A stretch of 64,000 nucleotides of DNA from positions 62,001 through 126,000 of the forward strand of contig NZ_JBBMEJ010000001.1 in assembly GCF_040096615.1 (NCBI RefSeq). Direction: 5' to 3'. Both the position numbers and the translations under genes were made by a program. How positions within the stretch are numbered: the stretch's first letter is position 1; each line of letters starts with the position of its first letter. The stretch comes from Blautia_A aquisgranensis (GTDB lineage Bacteria; Bacillota; Clostridia; Lachnospirales; Lachnospiraceae). Below, in pieces: positions 44,677 to 53,331 of the stretch. The notes beneath the pieces were generated by a model. It did not search any database. It worked only from the letters and a program-made list of their open reading frames with translations, and was not told the origin of the DNA.

Positions 44677-45518
44677 TGAATCTGTCCCCGTAATTTTTGC
44701 AAAAAATACAATAAATCTTCATTTATAGTTAAACATTTTCCATTTAAATGCTCAGGTGAACTACCTGCATCCAGATTTACTGTTACCAGAAAAGTATCCG
44801 AAAAATTATATGCCATATCCCAAAAAGGTAATTTGATCACACTCGGTGTCATATCTCCAACACCTAATTCCAGCAATAACAATTTTTTATTTTTGTAGGT
44901 ATCAACAAAATTTTTATATTGTTGATATGCTGTTTTCCAGTATTCTCCCTGCAAAAAAGTATTATCCTGTACCCACGGAACCATCTTCCATCCACATTTC
45001 GGACAACGTGGAATCTTTTCTGATGGTATTTCCTGGTTATCATTCATTGAATCCAGCATATCCTGAATCATAGCATGGTTTTCATATATTTGATCATGAC
45101 AAGGCTGACTGCACTGGAAATATCGAAAGTCTCCCTGGAACTGACATATTCTGTTCTCAGGAAAAACTTTCGGAATCTGAATATCACAGTTTGTAGTCAA
45201 GATAAAATATTCTTTTCCTTTCAGACATTCATAGAGATCACAATATGGCTGTCCGGCAGGTGACTCTTCCATGAATGCAATATATCTGGAATAAAATCCC
45301 CATTGCTGCTCTGGCTTTGAGTAAACATAATAAAATCCCTGAAATAGATTTCTGATTCCATAAGTCTGTTCAAAATCTTTAAAATACTTTTTGAACATTT
45401 CATTGCAATGATAATGATTATATCCCGCTGCACTGGACATTCCAGATCCAGCCCCTACAAGAACTGCATCTGCCTGCCGGATCAGTTCTGCTACATTTTT
45501 TATTTTATCTTGATTCAT
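44673..45518 (-). CDS. Class-M-like sirtuin (second in operon)
   Basis: About 281 residues from the ATG at 45518 (GAGGGG site). Sirtuin features: VGAGSGMSSAAGYN, ILTTNCDIQIPKVF (Asn, Asp), CQFQGDFRYFQ with Gln where classical sirtuins have the catalytic His, and zinc-binding CSQPC with CPKCGW. The Asn-Asp-Gln set is that described for class M sirtuins that ADP-ribosylate lipoylated carrier proteins. No GcvH-L or LplA2 gene is nearby, so the target is unknown. It overlaps both neighbours. Confidence 0.85.
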   Translation of the reverse strand: MNQDKIKNVAELIRQADAVLVGAGSGMSSAAGYNHYHCNEMFKKYFKDFEQTYGIRNLFQGFYYVYSKPEQQWGFYSRYIAFMEESPAGQPYCDLYECLKGKEYFILTTNCDIQIPKVFPENRICQFQGDFRYFQCSQPCHDQIYENHAMIQDMLDSMNDNQEIPSEKIPRCPKCGWKMVPWVQDNTFLQGEYWKTAYQQYKNFVDTYKNKKLLLLELGVGDMTPSVIKLPFWDMAYNFSDTFLVTVNLDAGSSPEHLNGKCLTINEDLLYFLQKLRGQIQ

Positions 45519-46386
45519 TCCGCCCCTCATTAAAATTCTTTCTGGCATCAGCTAATACTTTTGCAATATCTTCGTAAATGGCAAAACCTTTCTGCTTCAA
45601 TTCTTCCGGTACAAGCGCATCCCTGGGATTAATCGTAATATAATAAGCATCCGGCCACGCATATGTCATCTTCCAGAATGGTTCCTGAATAAACATAGGA
45701 GTCATACGGCCTACACCAAGTTCCAAAAACAGAATCTTTTTATTTTTGTTTGCCTTTAAAAATGTATTTAATTTATTGTATTCTTCGCGATATTTTTTTC
45801 CTTCCAGAAATGTCCATGACCGAACCCATGGTTCCATTTCTGCACCACATTTTGGACAACGTGGAATCATGTTCTTTGGAACCCGCAGATTTTCATCAAT
45901 ACTTTTATTTAACTTTTGCAGTGTGTCCACCGAGCTGTAAAGCTCATCATGACATCTGCGGCTGCACTGAAAGTATCTCCAGTCACCCTGAATTGCACTA
46001 ATTTTCTCTTCTGGAAATACACGGGTAAACTGTGTATCCTGGTTGGTCGTTAAAATATAATAATTCTTATCCTTTAAAATATCATGCAAATCATAATAAG
46101 GCTGACCCGTTTCCGCATCCAGGATCATACAAAGATTTCTTGCGATAAATGCCCAACGTTCTTCACTGGTTCGATACCGATAATAAAATCCATCAAATGA
46201 ATTACGATATCCATACTTTTTTTCAAACTCGCCAAGATTATCTATAAAATCCTTATCATGCTCATAATAATGACGAAATCCCGCCGCTGCAGACATCCCG
46301 GAAGCAGCCCCAACAACAATAGCATCCGCATCTTGAATGTGTCGAACCAGAGCATTTACTGCCTCTTTATACTGTTCATTTTTCAT
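45505..46386 (-). CDS. Class-M-like sirtuin (first in operon)
   Basis: 293 residues from the ATG at 46386 (AGGAG upstream; the open frame reaches 24 codons further without a site). Features: VGAASGMSAAAGF (NAD loop), ILTTNQDTQFTRVF, SAIQGDWRYFQ with Gln in place of the catalytic His, and zinc-site CSRRC plus CPKCGA. It is about 60% like the second paralogue by eye and more distant from the third. It heads the operon behind a promoter with a 17-bp palindrome that also precedes the LytTR operon 9 kb away. Confidence 0.86.
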   Translation of the reverse strand: MKNEQYKEAVNALVRHIQDADAIVVGAASGMSAAAGFRHYYEHDKDFIDNLGEFEKKYGYRNSFDGFYYRYRTSEERWAFIARNLCMILDAETGQPYYDLHDILKDKNYYILTTNQDTQFTRVFPEEKISAIQGDWRYFQCSRRCHDELYSSVDTLQKLNKSIDENLRVPKNMIPRCPKCGAEMEPWVRSWTFLEGKKYREEYNKLNTFLKANKNKKILFLELGVGRMTPMFIQEPFWKMTYAWPDAYYITINPRDALVPEELKQKGFAIYEDIAKVLADARKNFNEGRNESR

Positions 46387-46417
46387 AATGGAAGTTCTCC
46401 TCACTTGTTCTCTTGTT

Positions 46418-46474
46418 GTTATTTTATAAATAACTTCTTTGCAGTAGTATATCATCACTTCATCTGTACGTCAA
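46418..46474 (-). promoter_or_regulatory. Promoter and palindromic operator of the sirtuin operon
   Basis: On the minus strand, TTGACG (46469-46474), a 17-bp spacer and TATACT (46446-46451) form a strong promoter. Eleven bases downstream lies the palindrome GTTATTT-ATA-AAATAAC (46418-46434), placed where a repressor would block transcription. The same arrangement occurs at 55421-55475. Confidence 0.8.
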
Positions 46475-46507
46475 GCAATTGTTATATTATTAATTACATC
46501 ACAATCA

Positions 46508-46536
46508 GAGCCAGCTATCACTGTAATAGCTGGCTC
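46508..46536 (-). terminator. Hairpin after the aminotransferase remnant
   Basis: A perfect 11-bp stem (GAGCCAGCTAT and ATAGCTGGCTC) with a 7-nt loop lies 15 bp past the aminotransferase stop. It separates the GH3 operon from the sirtuin promoter. The T-tract is weak. Confidence 0.6.
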
Positions 46537-46550
46537 CAAATAATAACAAA

Positions 46551-47186
46551 TTACTTATAAATCTCTGTGATTAATTCCTTAGATGTTTCAATAAATCCAG
46601 TAATATTCTCATCTGTCATAGGTAGTGTAAGTGCAATCTGTCCTCTCACAACTGGATAATATCCTCTGACAGCCATCTCTAATGCGTAAATCTGCATTGC
46701 ATTACCGTTAGTATTACCCCAGTAATCTCTGATTGTGTTGATTTTTCTATCTACCTTATCTGTAAATGCATATCCAAGAATAGAATGCTCTCCATAATAA
46801 CCAAATGGTATTTCATTTTCAATTGCCCATGAATTAATTTCATTTTTAATTCTGCTTGCCTGTCCATTTAACTTTTCAAATGCAGCTTCATCTAATTGCT
46901 TTAATGTGGCAATACCTGCCATGGCTGCCATTAGATGACCATGATGTGTTCCTGATAAAGCTACTTTATTTTCAAGCGCTTCCATAACTTCCTTGCTGCC
47001 ACCAACTGCACCAATTGGAACACCACCACCAATAATTTTGCCCATAACTGTTAAATCTGGTCTTACACCATAGATTCCTTGCATACCATGATATCCAGCT
47101 CTTAAGGTACATGTTTCATCAAAAACCAAGACAATACCTAATTCCTTTGTGATCGCTCTGATTCTTTCTACAAATTCTTTTGTTAA
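46551..47186 (-). pseudogene. Class III aminotransferase (glutamate-1-semialdehyde aminotransferase type), 5' truncated
   Basis: About 210 codons of the C-terminal half survive. TKEFVERIRAITKELGIVLV and FDETCTLRAGYHG (cofactor Asp) lead to the pyridoxal lysine in VMGKIIGGGVPIGAVGG, then the small domain to TKELITEIYK-like end. The N-terminal half and any start are gone; a stop lies just upstream, next to the end of the GtrA-like gene. The ATG at 47129 is internal to the domain. The enzyme cannot function. Confidence 0.78.
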
Positions 47187-47217
47187 AACATTTTTCAGGC
47201 ATACTTGCTATTTTCTT

Positions 47218-47814
47218 CTATTCAGCCTTTCCCTCTGGGAAAATAATTTTAAACACAAAGAAAAAAATCACCATGGAAACTCCACCTGTGATAATTGTCA
47301 CAAGCATGTTATAGACTGCCGGGGCCACATATGCAGATGCAACTGGCATCCACAGATTATTAAATCCATTACAAATCAGTGAAATTACCACCCATGCAAC
47401 AAAATACCAGATTGCCTGATATACAGGATTTCCATGGCTTTTAAAAGTAATATTTCTCTGAAGTGGAAAATTGATACACTGTGCAAGAAATGACCCCAAT
47501 TCATAACTGATAAAATAGCCAAGTCCACCACCGATCAGTATATTTCCCGTTGCATCACGCAATACATTATACCCCAGCAAACTCCATGTAAATTTTACTC
47601 CAAACAGATTCATGGAAACCTTTGGCCACATAAACTCTGTACCAGCCAGTCCAATTCCCAAAATCCCTGGTAAAAATGTAAATACAAGATACTGGAATAC
47701 TGTCACGCCCATACTGAATATAACAAAATAGAATATCTGATAAAGCCATTTTGCAATAGCAGAATGTTTCTCTTCAAAACATTTCCATATATTTTTTATA
47801 TGATTCATCTGCAC
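47218..47814 (-). CDS. GtrA-like membrane protein
   Basis: A 198-residue protein with four hydrophobic segments. The GtrA-type loop GSFLAQCINFPLQRNITFKS joins the middle helices, and FFFVFKIIFPEGKAE ends it. GtrA-like proteins move or flip prenyl-linked sugars for cell-wall or surface polysaccharide glycosylation. The start overlaps the preceding GH3 gene by 10 bp, so it is part of that operon. Longer loops than classic GtrA (about 120-140 residues) are notable. Confidence 0.75.
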   Translation of the reverse strand: MQMNHIKNIWKCFEEKHSAIAKWLYQIFYFVIFSMGVTVFQYLVFTFLPGILGIGLAGTEFMWPKVSMNLFGVKFTWSLLGYNVLRDATGNILIGGGLGYFISYELGSFLAQCINFPLQRNITFKSHGNPVYQAIWYFVAWVVISLICNGFNNLWMPVASAYVAPAVYNMLVTIITGGVSMVIFFFVFKIIFPEGKAE

Positions 47815-50243
47815 TTTCCTCCGGCTCCTTTTAATAATTTTTCATATTTCTTATTATTTCTTCTGTTTCTGAAATATCCGCCAACTACTTTTTTTACTCC
47901 AAGCATAAAGTGGCCATTTACAGCATCGACAATTCCATATACCATTTCCATACTGACTGCCCCGCCGGTCATCTTGGCAATCCCCCGAAACGGCATATTA
48001 TAAATAAAAAGAATATTCAGATCCGGTTTTCCCTGTGCCTCACTCTTCTTTTTCATTTTTGTGAGACATCTATATATCAGTCTTGCAAGTCGGCTTTTTG
48101 CATAATACATCTGACAGATTGCATCATTGATTCCCAGATTTCCACTCCATCTTCCGTTCGGTATCTCATGGCCAAGAAGTTCACGAAATTCCTCATCTGA
48201 TATTTTCTGCACGATTCCTGTATAATAGTAAGGCATTTTTGCCGGATTATAAGGATATCCTTTACTATTTCCTTTTCTCTCAGTCATACCTGTTAAACGA
48301 ATATCAGCAACACTGGCTCCTACCATAATCTGATAAGTTCCTGTTTCTATTTCCCACTGTCCCGTTTTTATATTCCAATAACGAAATGTCTTATCATCAA
48401 ACGGAATCCTGAGCTGTCTGCTTTCTCCTGCCTTTAGATAAACTTTTGCAAAACCTTTCAGTTCTTTTTCCGGTCGGAACACGATTGCATTAGGAAGTCC
48501 TACATACATCTGAACAACCTCAGCACCGTCTCTGTCACCTGTATTGGTAACCGAAACTTTGATTCCATCCTCTTCTATAATAAGATCAGAATATGTAAAT
48601 TCCGTATAGGAAAGCCCAAAGCCAAATGGATATTGCACCCGGACTTTTGAAGTATCATAGTAGCGATATCCTACATAAACACTCTCGCGATATTCCGATG
48701 TTTTCTCATTACTTGGATAATATCGGAATGCCGGTGTCTGTTCATAAGATATGGGATATGTTTCTGCCAGTCTTCCTGATGGATTCACTTTTCCGGTCAG
48801 AATATCCAATGTTGCAGAAGCGCCTGCCTGTCCATTCAGATAGCCATGCAAAATCGCTTTGCAGCAGGTGTGCCATGGCATTTCTATCGCAGATCCTGCA
48901 CTCAGTATTCCAATAATATTTTCATTCACTTTACTGATATCCTGCAGAAGATCGATCTGATCCTGCGGAATACGCATATGGGTCCTGTCCAGTCCTTCTG
49001 ATTCACTGATCTCATCAAGACCAAAGCAGAAAATCACAATATCCGCATTCATAGCCAAATTTAATGCAAACTTTCTATCATTCTCATCTACATCTCCATT
49101 TCTATGATAGCCTCTTGTCATTCCCAGAATATTCAGATCATATTGCTGCAAAATCGATGATATATCTTCTACTTTTGTTGGATTGACCATAGAAGATCCT
49201 GCCCCCTGATATCTGGGTGAAAAAGCAAAATCCCCAATAACAGCGATGGATTTTTTGGTATCCAGCGGAAGAATCTGTTTTTCATTTTTCAGAAGAATCA
49301 TGCTTTCTGCTGCTGCTTTCCTTGCCAGTTGATGATGTGCATTTCTGTCAAAGTTTTTATCTGAAAGCTTCTTCCCTGATATCAGTTCCATCACTGCATC
49401 CACCAATTCTCCAACTCTTTCATCCAAATCCGCTTCCTTCAGCTTTCCGCTTTGGACAGCAGCAATCACTTCTCTTGCAGAATCGTACCCACAGGACGGC
49501 ATCTCCAGATTTGAGCCGGCAGCAACACCTTTCACATGGTCATTGCTTCCGCCCCAGTCTGTTACTACAATTCCATCAAATCCCCAGTCTTTGCGCAGGA
49601 TGTCTGTCAAAAGATGTTTGTCCTCATTAGCATAAATCCCATTAATCTGGTTGTAACTGCTCATGATTGCTTTTGCGTGTCCTTCTTTAACAGCTATCTC
49701 AAAACCGGTCAGATAAATTTCTCTTAATGTCCGTTCGTCAACAACTGCGTCCATTGCCATTCTCCGAAGTTCCTGACTGTTAACCGCCAGATGCTTCGGG
49801 CAGGCATAAACGCCTTTACTCTGTATTCCACGAATATATGATGCTGCCATCTTCCCGGAAAGATATGGATCTTCTGAAAAATATTCAAAATTTCTTCCGC
49901 ATAATGGGCTTCTTTTAATATTTAATCCCGGACCAAGCAGGATATTTACATCCATACTTGCTGCTTCCTCTCCAAGAGCCTGTCCAATCTCTTCCCCCAG
50001 ATCCTGATTCCAGCTGTTTGCTATCGTCGCTGCTGTGGGAAAACAAGTTGCATTCAAGGATGCATTCAGTCCCAGATGGTCTCCTGCTCCTGCCTGTTTT
50101 CTGATTCCATGCGGTCCATCTGAAAGAAAGATGGACGGGATGGAAAGCCTGTCAATTTCTCTGGTCTGCCAGACAGTTTTTCCACTGAGTATCGCTGCCT
50201 TTTCTTCTATTGTCATCTTTTCAACCAATTTTTGCTGTTTCAT
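47805..50243 (-). CDS. Glycoside hydrolase family 3 beta-glucosidase
   Basis: 812 residues from the ATG at 50243; an ATG eight codons upstream abuts the previous gene. Order is normal: barrel domain with LSDGPHGIRKQ, GPGLNIKRSPLCGRNFEYFSEDP and nucleophile Asp in IVVTDWGGSND; sandwich domain with MILLKNEKQILPL; fibronectin III-like part with YPFGFGLSYTEF. A C-terminal 120-residue extension continues past the usual end and includes a basic KKMKKKSEAQGK stretch. There is no signal peptide. It follows the membrane-anchored GH3 by a few bases. Confidence 0.93.
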   Translation of the reverse strand: MKQQKLVEKMTIEEKAAILSGKTVWQTREIDRLSIPSIFLSDGPHGIRKQAGAGDHLGLNASLNATCFPTAATIANSWNQDLGEEIGQALGEEAASMDVNILLGPGLNIKRSPLCGRNFEYFSEDPYLSGKMAASYIRGIQSKGVYACPKHLAVNSQELRRMAMDAVVDERTLREIYLTGFEIAVKEGHAKAIMSSYNQINGIYANEDKHLLTDILRKDWGFDGIVVTDWGGSNDHVKGVAAGSNLEMPSCGYDSAREVIAAVQSGKLKEADLDERVGELVDAVMELISGKKLSDKNFDRNAHHQLARKAAAESMILLKNEKQILPLDTKKSIAVIGDFAFSPRYQGAGSSMVNPTKVEDISSILQQYDLNILGMTRGYHRNGDVDENDRKFALNLAMNADIVIFCFGLDEISESEGLDRTHMRIPQDQIDLLQDISKVNENIIGILSAGSAIEMPWHTCCKAILHGYLNGQAGASATLDILTGKVNPSGRLAETYPISYEQTPAFRYYPSNEKTSEYRESVYVGYRYYDTSKVRVQYPFGFGLSYTEFTYSDLIIEEDGIKVSVTNTGDRDGAEVVQMYVGLPNAIVFRPEKELKGFAKVYLKAGESRQLRIPFDDKTFRYWNIKTGQWEIETGTYQIMVGASVADIRLTGMTERKGNSKGYPYNPAKMPYYYTGIVQKISDEEFRELLGHEIPNGRWSGNLGINDAICQMYYAKSRLARLIYRCLTKMKKKSEAQGKPDLNILFIYNMPFRGIAKMTGGAVSMEMVYGIVDAVNGHFMLGVKKVVGGYFRNRRNNKKYEKLLKGAGGKCR

Positions 50244-50269
50244 AACTGTTTTCCATCCCACTTTCATCC

Positions 50270-53131
50270 TTATTCAGCATTCTTTCTTTTCTTATATCCT
50301 CTGATTACCAGTACTTCCATTCCTGCCATGAAAAGTGCTATTACAATGTCGATACCAATTCCTGCTTTTTTCCAGTTTTCCATACCTGTTTCTTCGTGTT
50401 CTCCATCATAAGCCCAGCTGCTTACAACTGTATACATGACATTTTTGCAGGCATTCCTCATCTGAAGTACAGATGTTGGATGCTCCGGATTGGCTACATT
50501 GTTCTCTTCTCCGTTGAATGTGGACAACATTGCATCTACTCCATTCGCCAAAGCTGCATCTGCATTCATAAATCCATGACCATTGTTTCGGAAGAAGTCT
50601 GTAAGCGCCATTCCCCTGAATCCCCATTCATCTCTGAGAACTGTATTCATAAGGTTACTGCTTTCTCCAGTCCATTTATCTCCAAGGAAACTCCAGGAAA
50701 CCATAACCGCATTTGCGCCTCCCTGTTTTACAGAGATTTCAAATGGTTTCAGATAGATTTCACGGATTGCCTGCTCATTTGACCAGACACTTACCATCTT
50801 TGCATTTCCTTCATACAGTGCGAAATGCTTAATGTAAGAATAAACTCCATATTTTCTTGCACCTTCTACTGCATTTGCACCCATATTTCCTGCAAGAACT
50901 CCATCTTCTGAAAAATATTCATAGTTTCTTGCTCCAAATGCAGTTCTATGAGTATTCATACCTGGTGCATACCAGCCCTCTGCACCCATTTCCTGACTGA
51001 TCTTGCCCATGCATTCACCCCATGCCTGTGCAAGTTCCTTATTCCATGTGGATGCAACCACAACTTCAATTGGGAATCCAATAGAACCAACTCCTGTAAA
51101 GTTGTTATTAATTGCTGCTGGTCCATCGAAATCAAGTGTAGCCACTTTTCCCACAGAATCCATGGCTGCTGTCTGATAACCGGCCATTGCAATCATATTT
51201 GCCATTTCATCAACAGTAAGCTGATCCAGAAGTTTTTCCCAACGAGGATCGTCATAATCAGCATCACGCATATCAGCTAATGTAAGTCCATTATCTGCTC
51301 CCGTTGTCGGCATTACATCCTCATCATTGAGGTATGTAGTCTTATCAAAGTTACTGTTCAGATGATATTCAGAAACATATGGCTCACCCAGCTCTGCAGA
51401 TGCCGGTGCTGCTGTAGCCTCTTCATAATTTGCAAAATGATCTGCACGTGACAGATATGTTATATCTCCTTTTGCATCTTCAAATACATTTGTTGCTGCA
51501 GTATCATCTGATGCTCTTTTACTTTCTCCCTTATATACTACATCAGCATCTGCGGTATAAGTTTTCTGATCCAGCACAGTGTGTGAATCGCTGTTAATAG
51601 AGATTACATAGTCACCTTTTTCAAGAACATACGCTTTTGCATTATTCTCATCATAAGAGGCCATATCTTCTATACTGAATGTAACTGTAACAGTCTGAGA
51701 TTCTCCCGGCTGAAGCAGATCTGTTTTTGCAAACTCGATCAGATTTGCAGAAGATTTCTCAATTCCCCCATTTGTATATGGCGGTTTATAATACACTTCT
51801 ACTACATCTTTCCCGGCAACATCTCCGGTATTGGTTACTTCTACATCTACAGAAATCTGTCCGTCTTTTTCCTTCAGTTCACCCATTTTCTGTTCAAATT
51901 CCGTGTAACTCAGACCATATCCAAATGGATACTGTACAGTCTTATCGTAATCAATCGCACCTTCCTGTGCAGCTGTTTCATAGTACTTGTATCCTACATA
52001 AATACCTTCCACATAATTGGTAAATGCCGGAGCATACACCTGCGCAGTTCCTGCGTTCATTCCTTCAACGGCCATATCTGCCAGATTTGTATACTCCGTT
52101 TTTTCTGCATTATTCCACCACGGAGCAGTCGTCATATCATAAACAAAGGTATCTGGTGTTTTTCCGGAAGGATTGACTTCACCTGAAAATACTTTACCAA
52201 GTGCATTAAATCCTACATTTCCCGTTCCGGGGCACCATACAACAGATTTAATCTGAGGATATTCATCTACGAAACCAAGTTCAAACTGATTTGCTCCATT
52301 ATAAATTACTATAACATCATCAAAGTTGGAGCAGACCATATCCACCATGTCTTTTTCAGTCTGAGATAGCTGTAAATAATGTTCTCCCTCTGAGAAATCG
52401 TCATACTTATCTGAATTATTATCATATGCCGCTTTACTTACATCCATAGGAATATCATTATGACCTTCACCTGCTTTTCTGGAAAGAACCACAACTGCCA
52501 CATCAGAATACTCTTTCGCACCTTTAATAAGCTCATCACTGTAAGTATCTACAGGTGGCTCCGGTAATGTCCAGCTCTGTTTCTGGATAGACATTTCCGG
52601 ATTATCTGCACCATAATTGTTATAAAAATCAACCAGTTCCTGGTTAATAGAAAATCCGGCATTTTCAAGTCCCTGATTCAGACTGACAATATCATACAGA
52701 TCATTAATTCCACCGGAGCCAGCTCCTCCGTAAGCCGGATTAATAGATTCCCAGCCAAAAATATTCAGTTTTTTTGTTTCATTTAAAGGAAGCAGGCTTT
52801 CATTCTTCAGAAGAACAATTCCGTCTTCCATAATTTCTTCTGCTACTTCCGCAGCTTCTTCATTTGTTTCATCGCTTAAAGTTCCATTTCCCGTTGCCAG
52901 TCCGATCAACGTAGCCATTGGTCCAAAACAGATCATATTTACGCAGACAGCAACTGCAAGAACCATCGCAATCGCAGCTTCCCCTCTTATCAGAAATCTT
53001 TTGCCCCTGGACATCCTGCGGCATGCGATCATAATTACGATTCCAATTACAAGTGCAGCAATAATACCGATAATATACGGTTTGCATAATTGTAATACCG
53101 CCAGAACATCTTCCATTTCAACACTGATCAT
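50270..53131 (-). CDS. Membrane-anchored GH3 with inverted domain order
   Basis: 953 residues from the ATG at 53131 (AAAGGAGG site). Two N-terminal helices (YIIGIIAALVIGIVIMIAC and AIAMVLAVAVCVNMICF) and one C-terminal helix (IDIVIALFMAGMEVLVI) flank the enzyme. The GH3 sandwich domain comes first (about 95-360, GIVLLKNESLLPL), then the fibronectin III-like domain (YPFGYGLSYTEFEQ). The catalytic barrel comes last (about 640-900: GFPIEVVVASTWNKELA, APGMNTHRTAFGARNYEYFS, nucleophile Asp in ALTDFFRNNG). The order is the reverse of ordinary GH3. It would work at the outer membrane face. It is first in the GH3-GH3-GtrA operon. Confidence 0.9.
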   Translation of the reverse strand: MISVEMEDVLAVLQLCKPYIIGIIAALVIGIVIMIACRRMSRGKRFLIRGEAAIAMVLAVAVCVNMICFGPMATLIGLATGNGTLSDETNEEAAEVAEEIMEDGIVLLKNESLLPLNETKKLNIFGWESINPAYGGAGSGGINDLYDIVSLNQGLENAGFSINQELVDFYNNYGADNPEMSIQKQSWTLPEPPVDTYSDELIKGAKEYSDVAVVVLSRKAGEGHNDIPMDVSKAAYDNNSDKYDDFSEGEHYLQLSQTEKDMVDMVCSNFDDVIVIYNGANQFELGFVDEYPQIKSVVWCPGTGNVGFNALGKVFSGEVNPSGKTPDTFVYDMTTAPWWNNAEKTEYTNLADMAVEGMNAGTAQVYAPAFTNYVEGIYVGYKYYETAAQEGAIDYDKTVQYPFGYGLSYTEFEQKMGELKEKDGQISVDVEVTNTGDVAGKDVVEVYYKPPYTNGGIEKSSANLIEFAKTDLLQPGESQTVTVTFSIEDMASYDENNAKAYVLEKGDYVISINSDSHTVLDQKTYTADADVVYKGESKRASDDTAATNVFEDAKGDITYLSRADHFANYEEATAAPASAELGEPYVSEYHLNSNFDKTTYLNDEDVMPTTGADNGLTLADMRDADYDDPRWEKLLDQLTVDEMANMIAMAGYQTAAMDSVGKVATLDFDGPAAINNNFTGVGSIGFPIEVVVASTWNKELAQAWGECMGKISQEMGAEGWYAPGMNTHRTAFGARNYEYFSEDGVLAGNMGANAVEGARKYGVYSYIKHFALYEGNAKMVSVWSNEQAIREIYLKPFEISVKQGGANAVMVSWSFLGDKWTGESSNLMNTVLRDEWGFRGMALTDFFRNNGHGFMNADAALANGVDAMLSTFNGEENNVANPEHPTSVLQMRNACKNVMYTVVSSWAYDGEHEETGMENWKKAGIGIDIVIALFMAGMEVLVIRGYKKRKNAE

Positions 53132-53190
53132 TCTCTTTTTTCCTCCTTTGACTCTCTCATCTTTTTCAGGTATCATTTCCTGTTGGCATT

Positions 53191-53251
53191 ACTATAGCAT
53201 GGTTATTATTTCATGCCGTTTTTGGCACAAGATGCAGCAAATATGGCACAA
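53191..53251 (-). promoter_or_regulatory. GH3 operon promoter with upstream direct repeats
   Basis: On the minus strand TATAGT (53191-53196) has a poor -35 (ACGGCA, 53214-53219). Just upstream are two identical TTGTGCCA boxes (53223-53230 and 53244-53251) exactly 21 bp apart. Paired direct repeats with two-turn spacing beside a weak -35 are the usual arrangement for a LytTR activator, and a LytTR regulator gene lies 1.5 kb upstream. Confidence 0.6.
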
Positions 53252-53298
53252 AATACTAAAAAAGATCCACCGGACCTTTTTGACGTATGCTTGGCAAC

Positions 53299-53331
53299 AA
53301 AAATACCCAGAGCATTACAATACTCTGGGTA
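53299..53331 (-). terminator. Intrinsic terminator of the two-component operon
   Basis: ACCCAGAG and CTCTGGGT pair around 10 nt, followed by ATTTTTG on the minus strand. The stem overlaps the sensor kinase stop codon. Confidence 0.75.
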
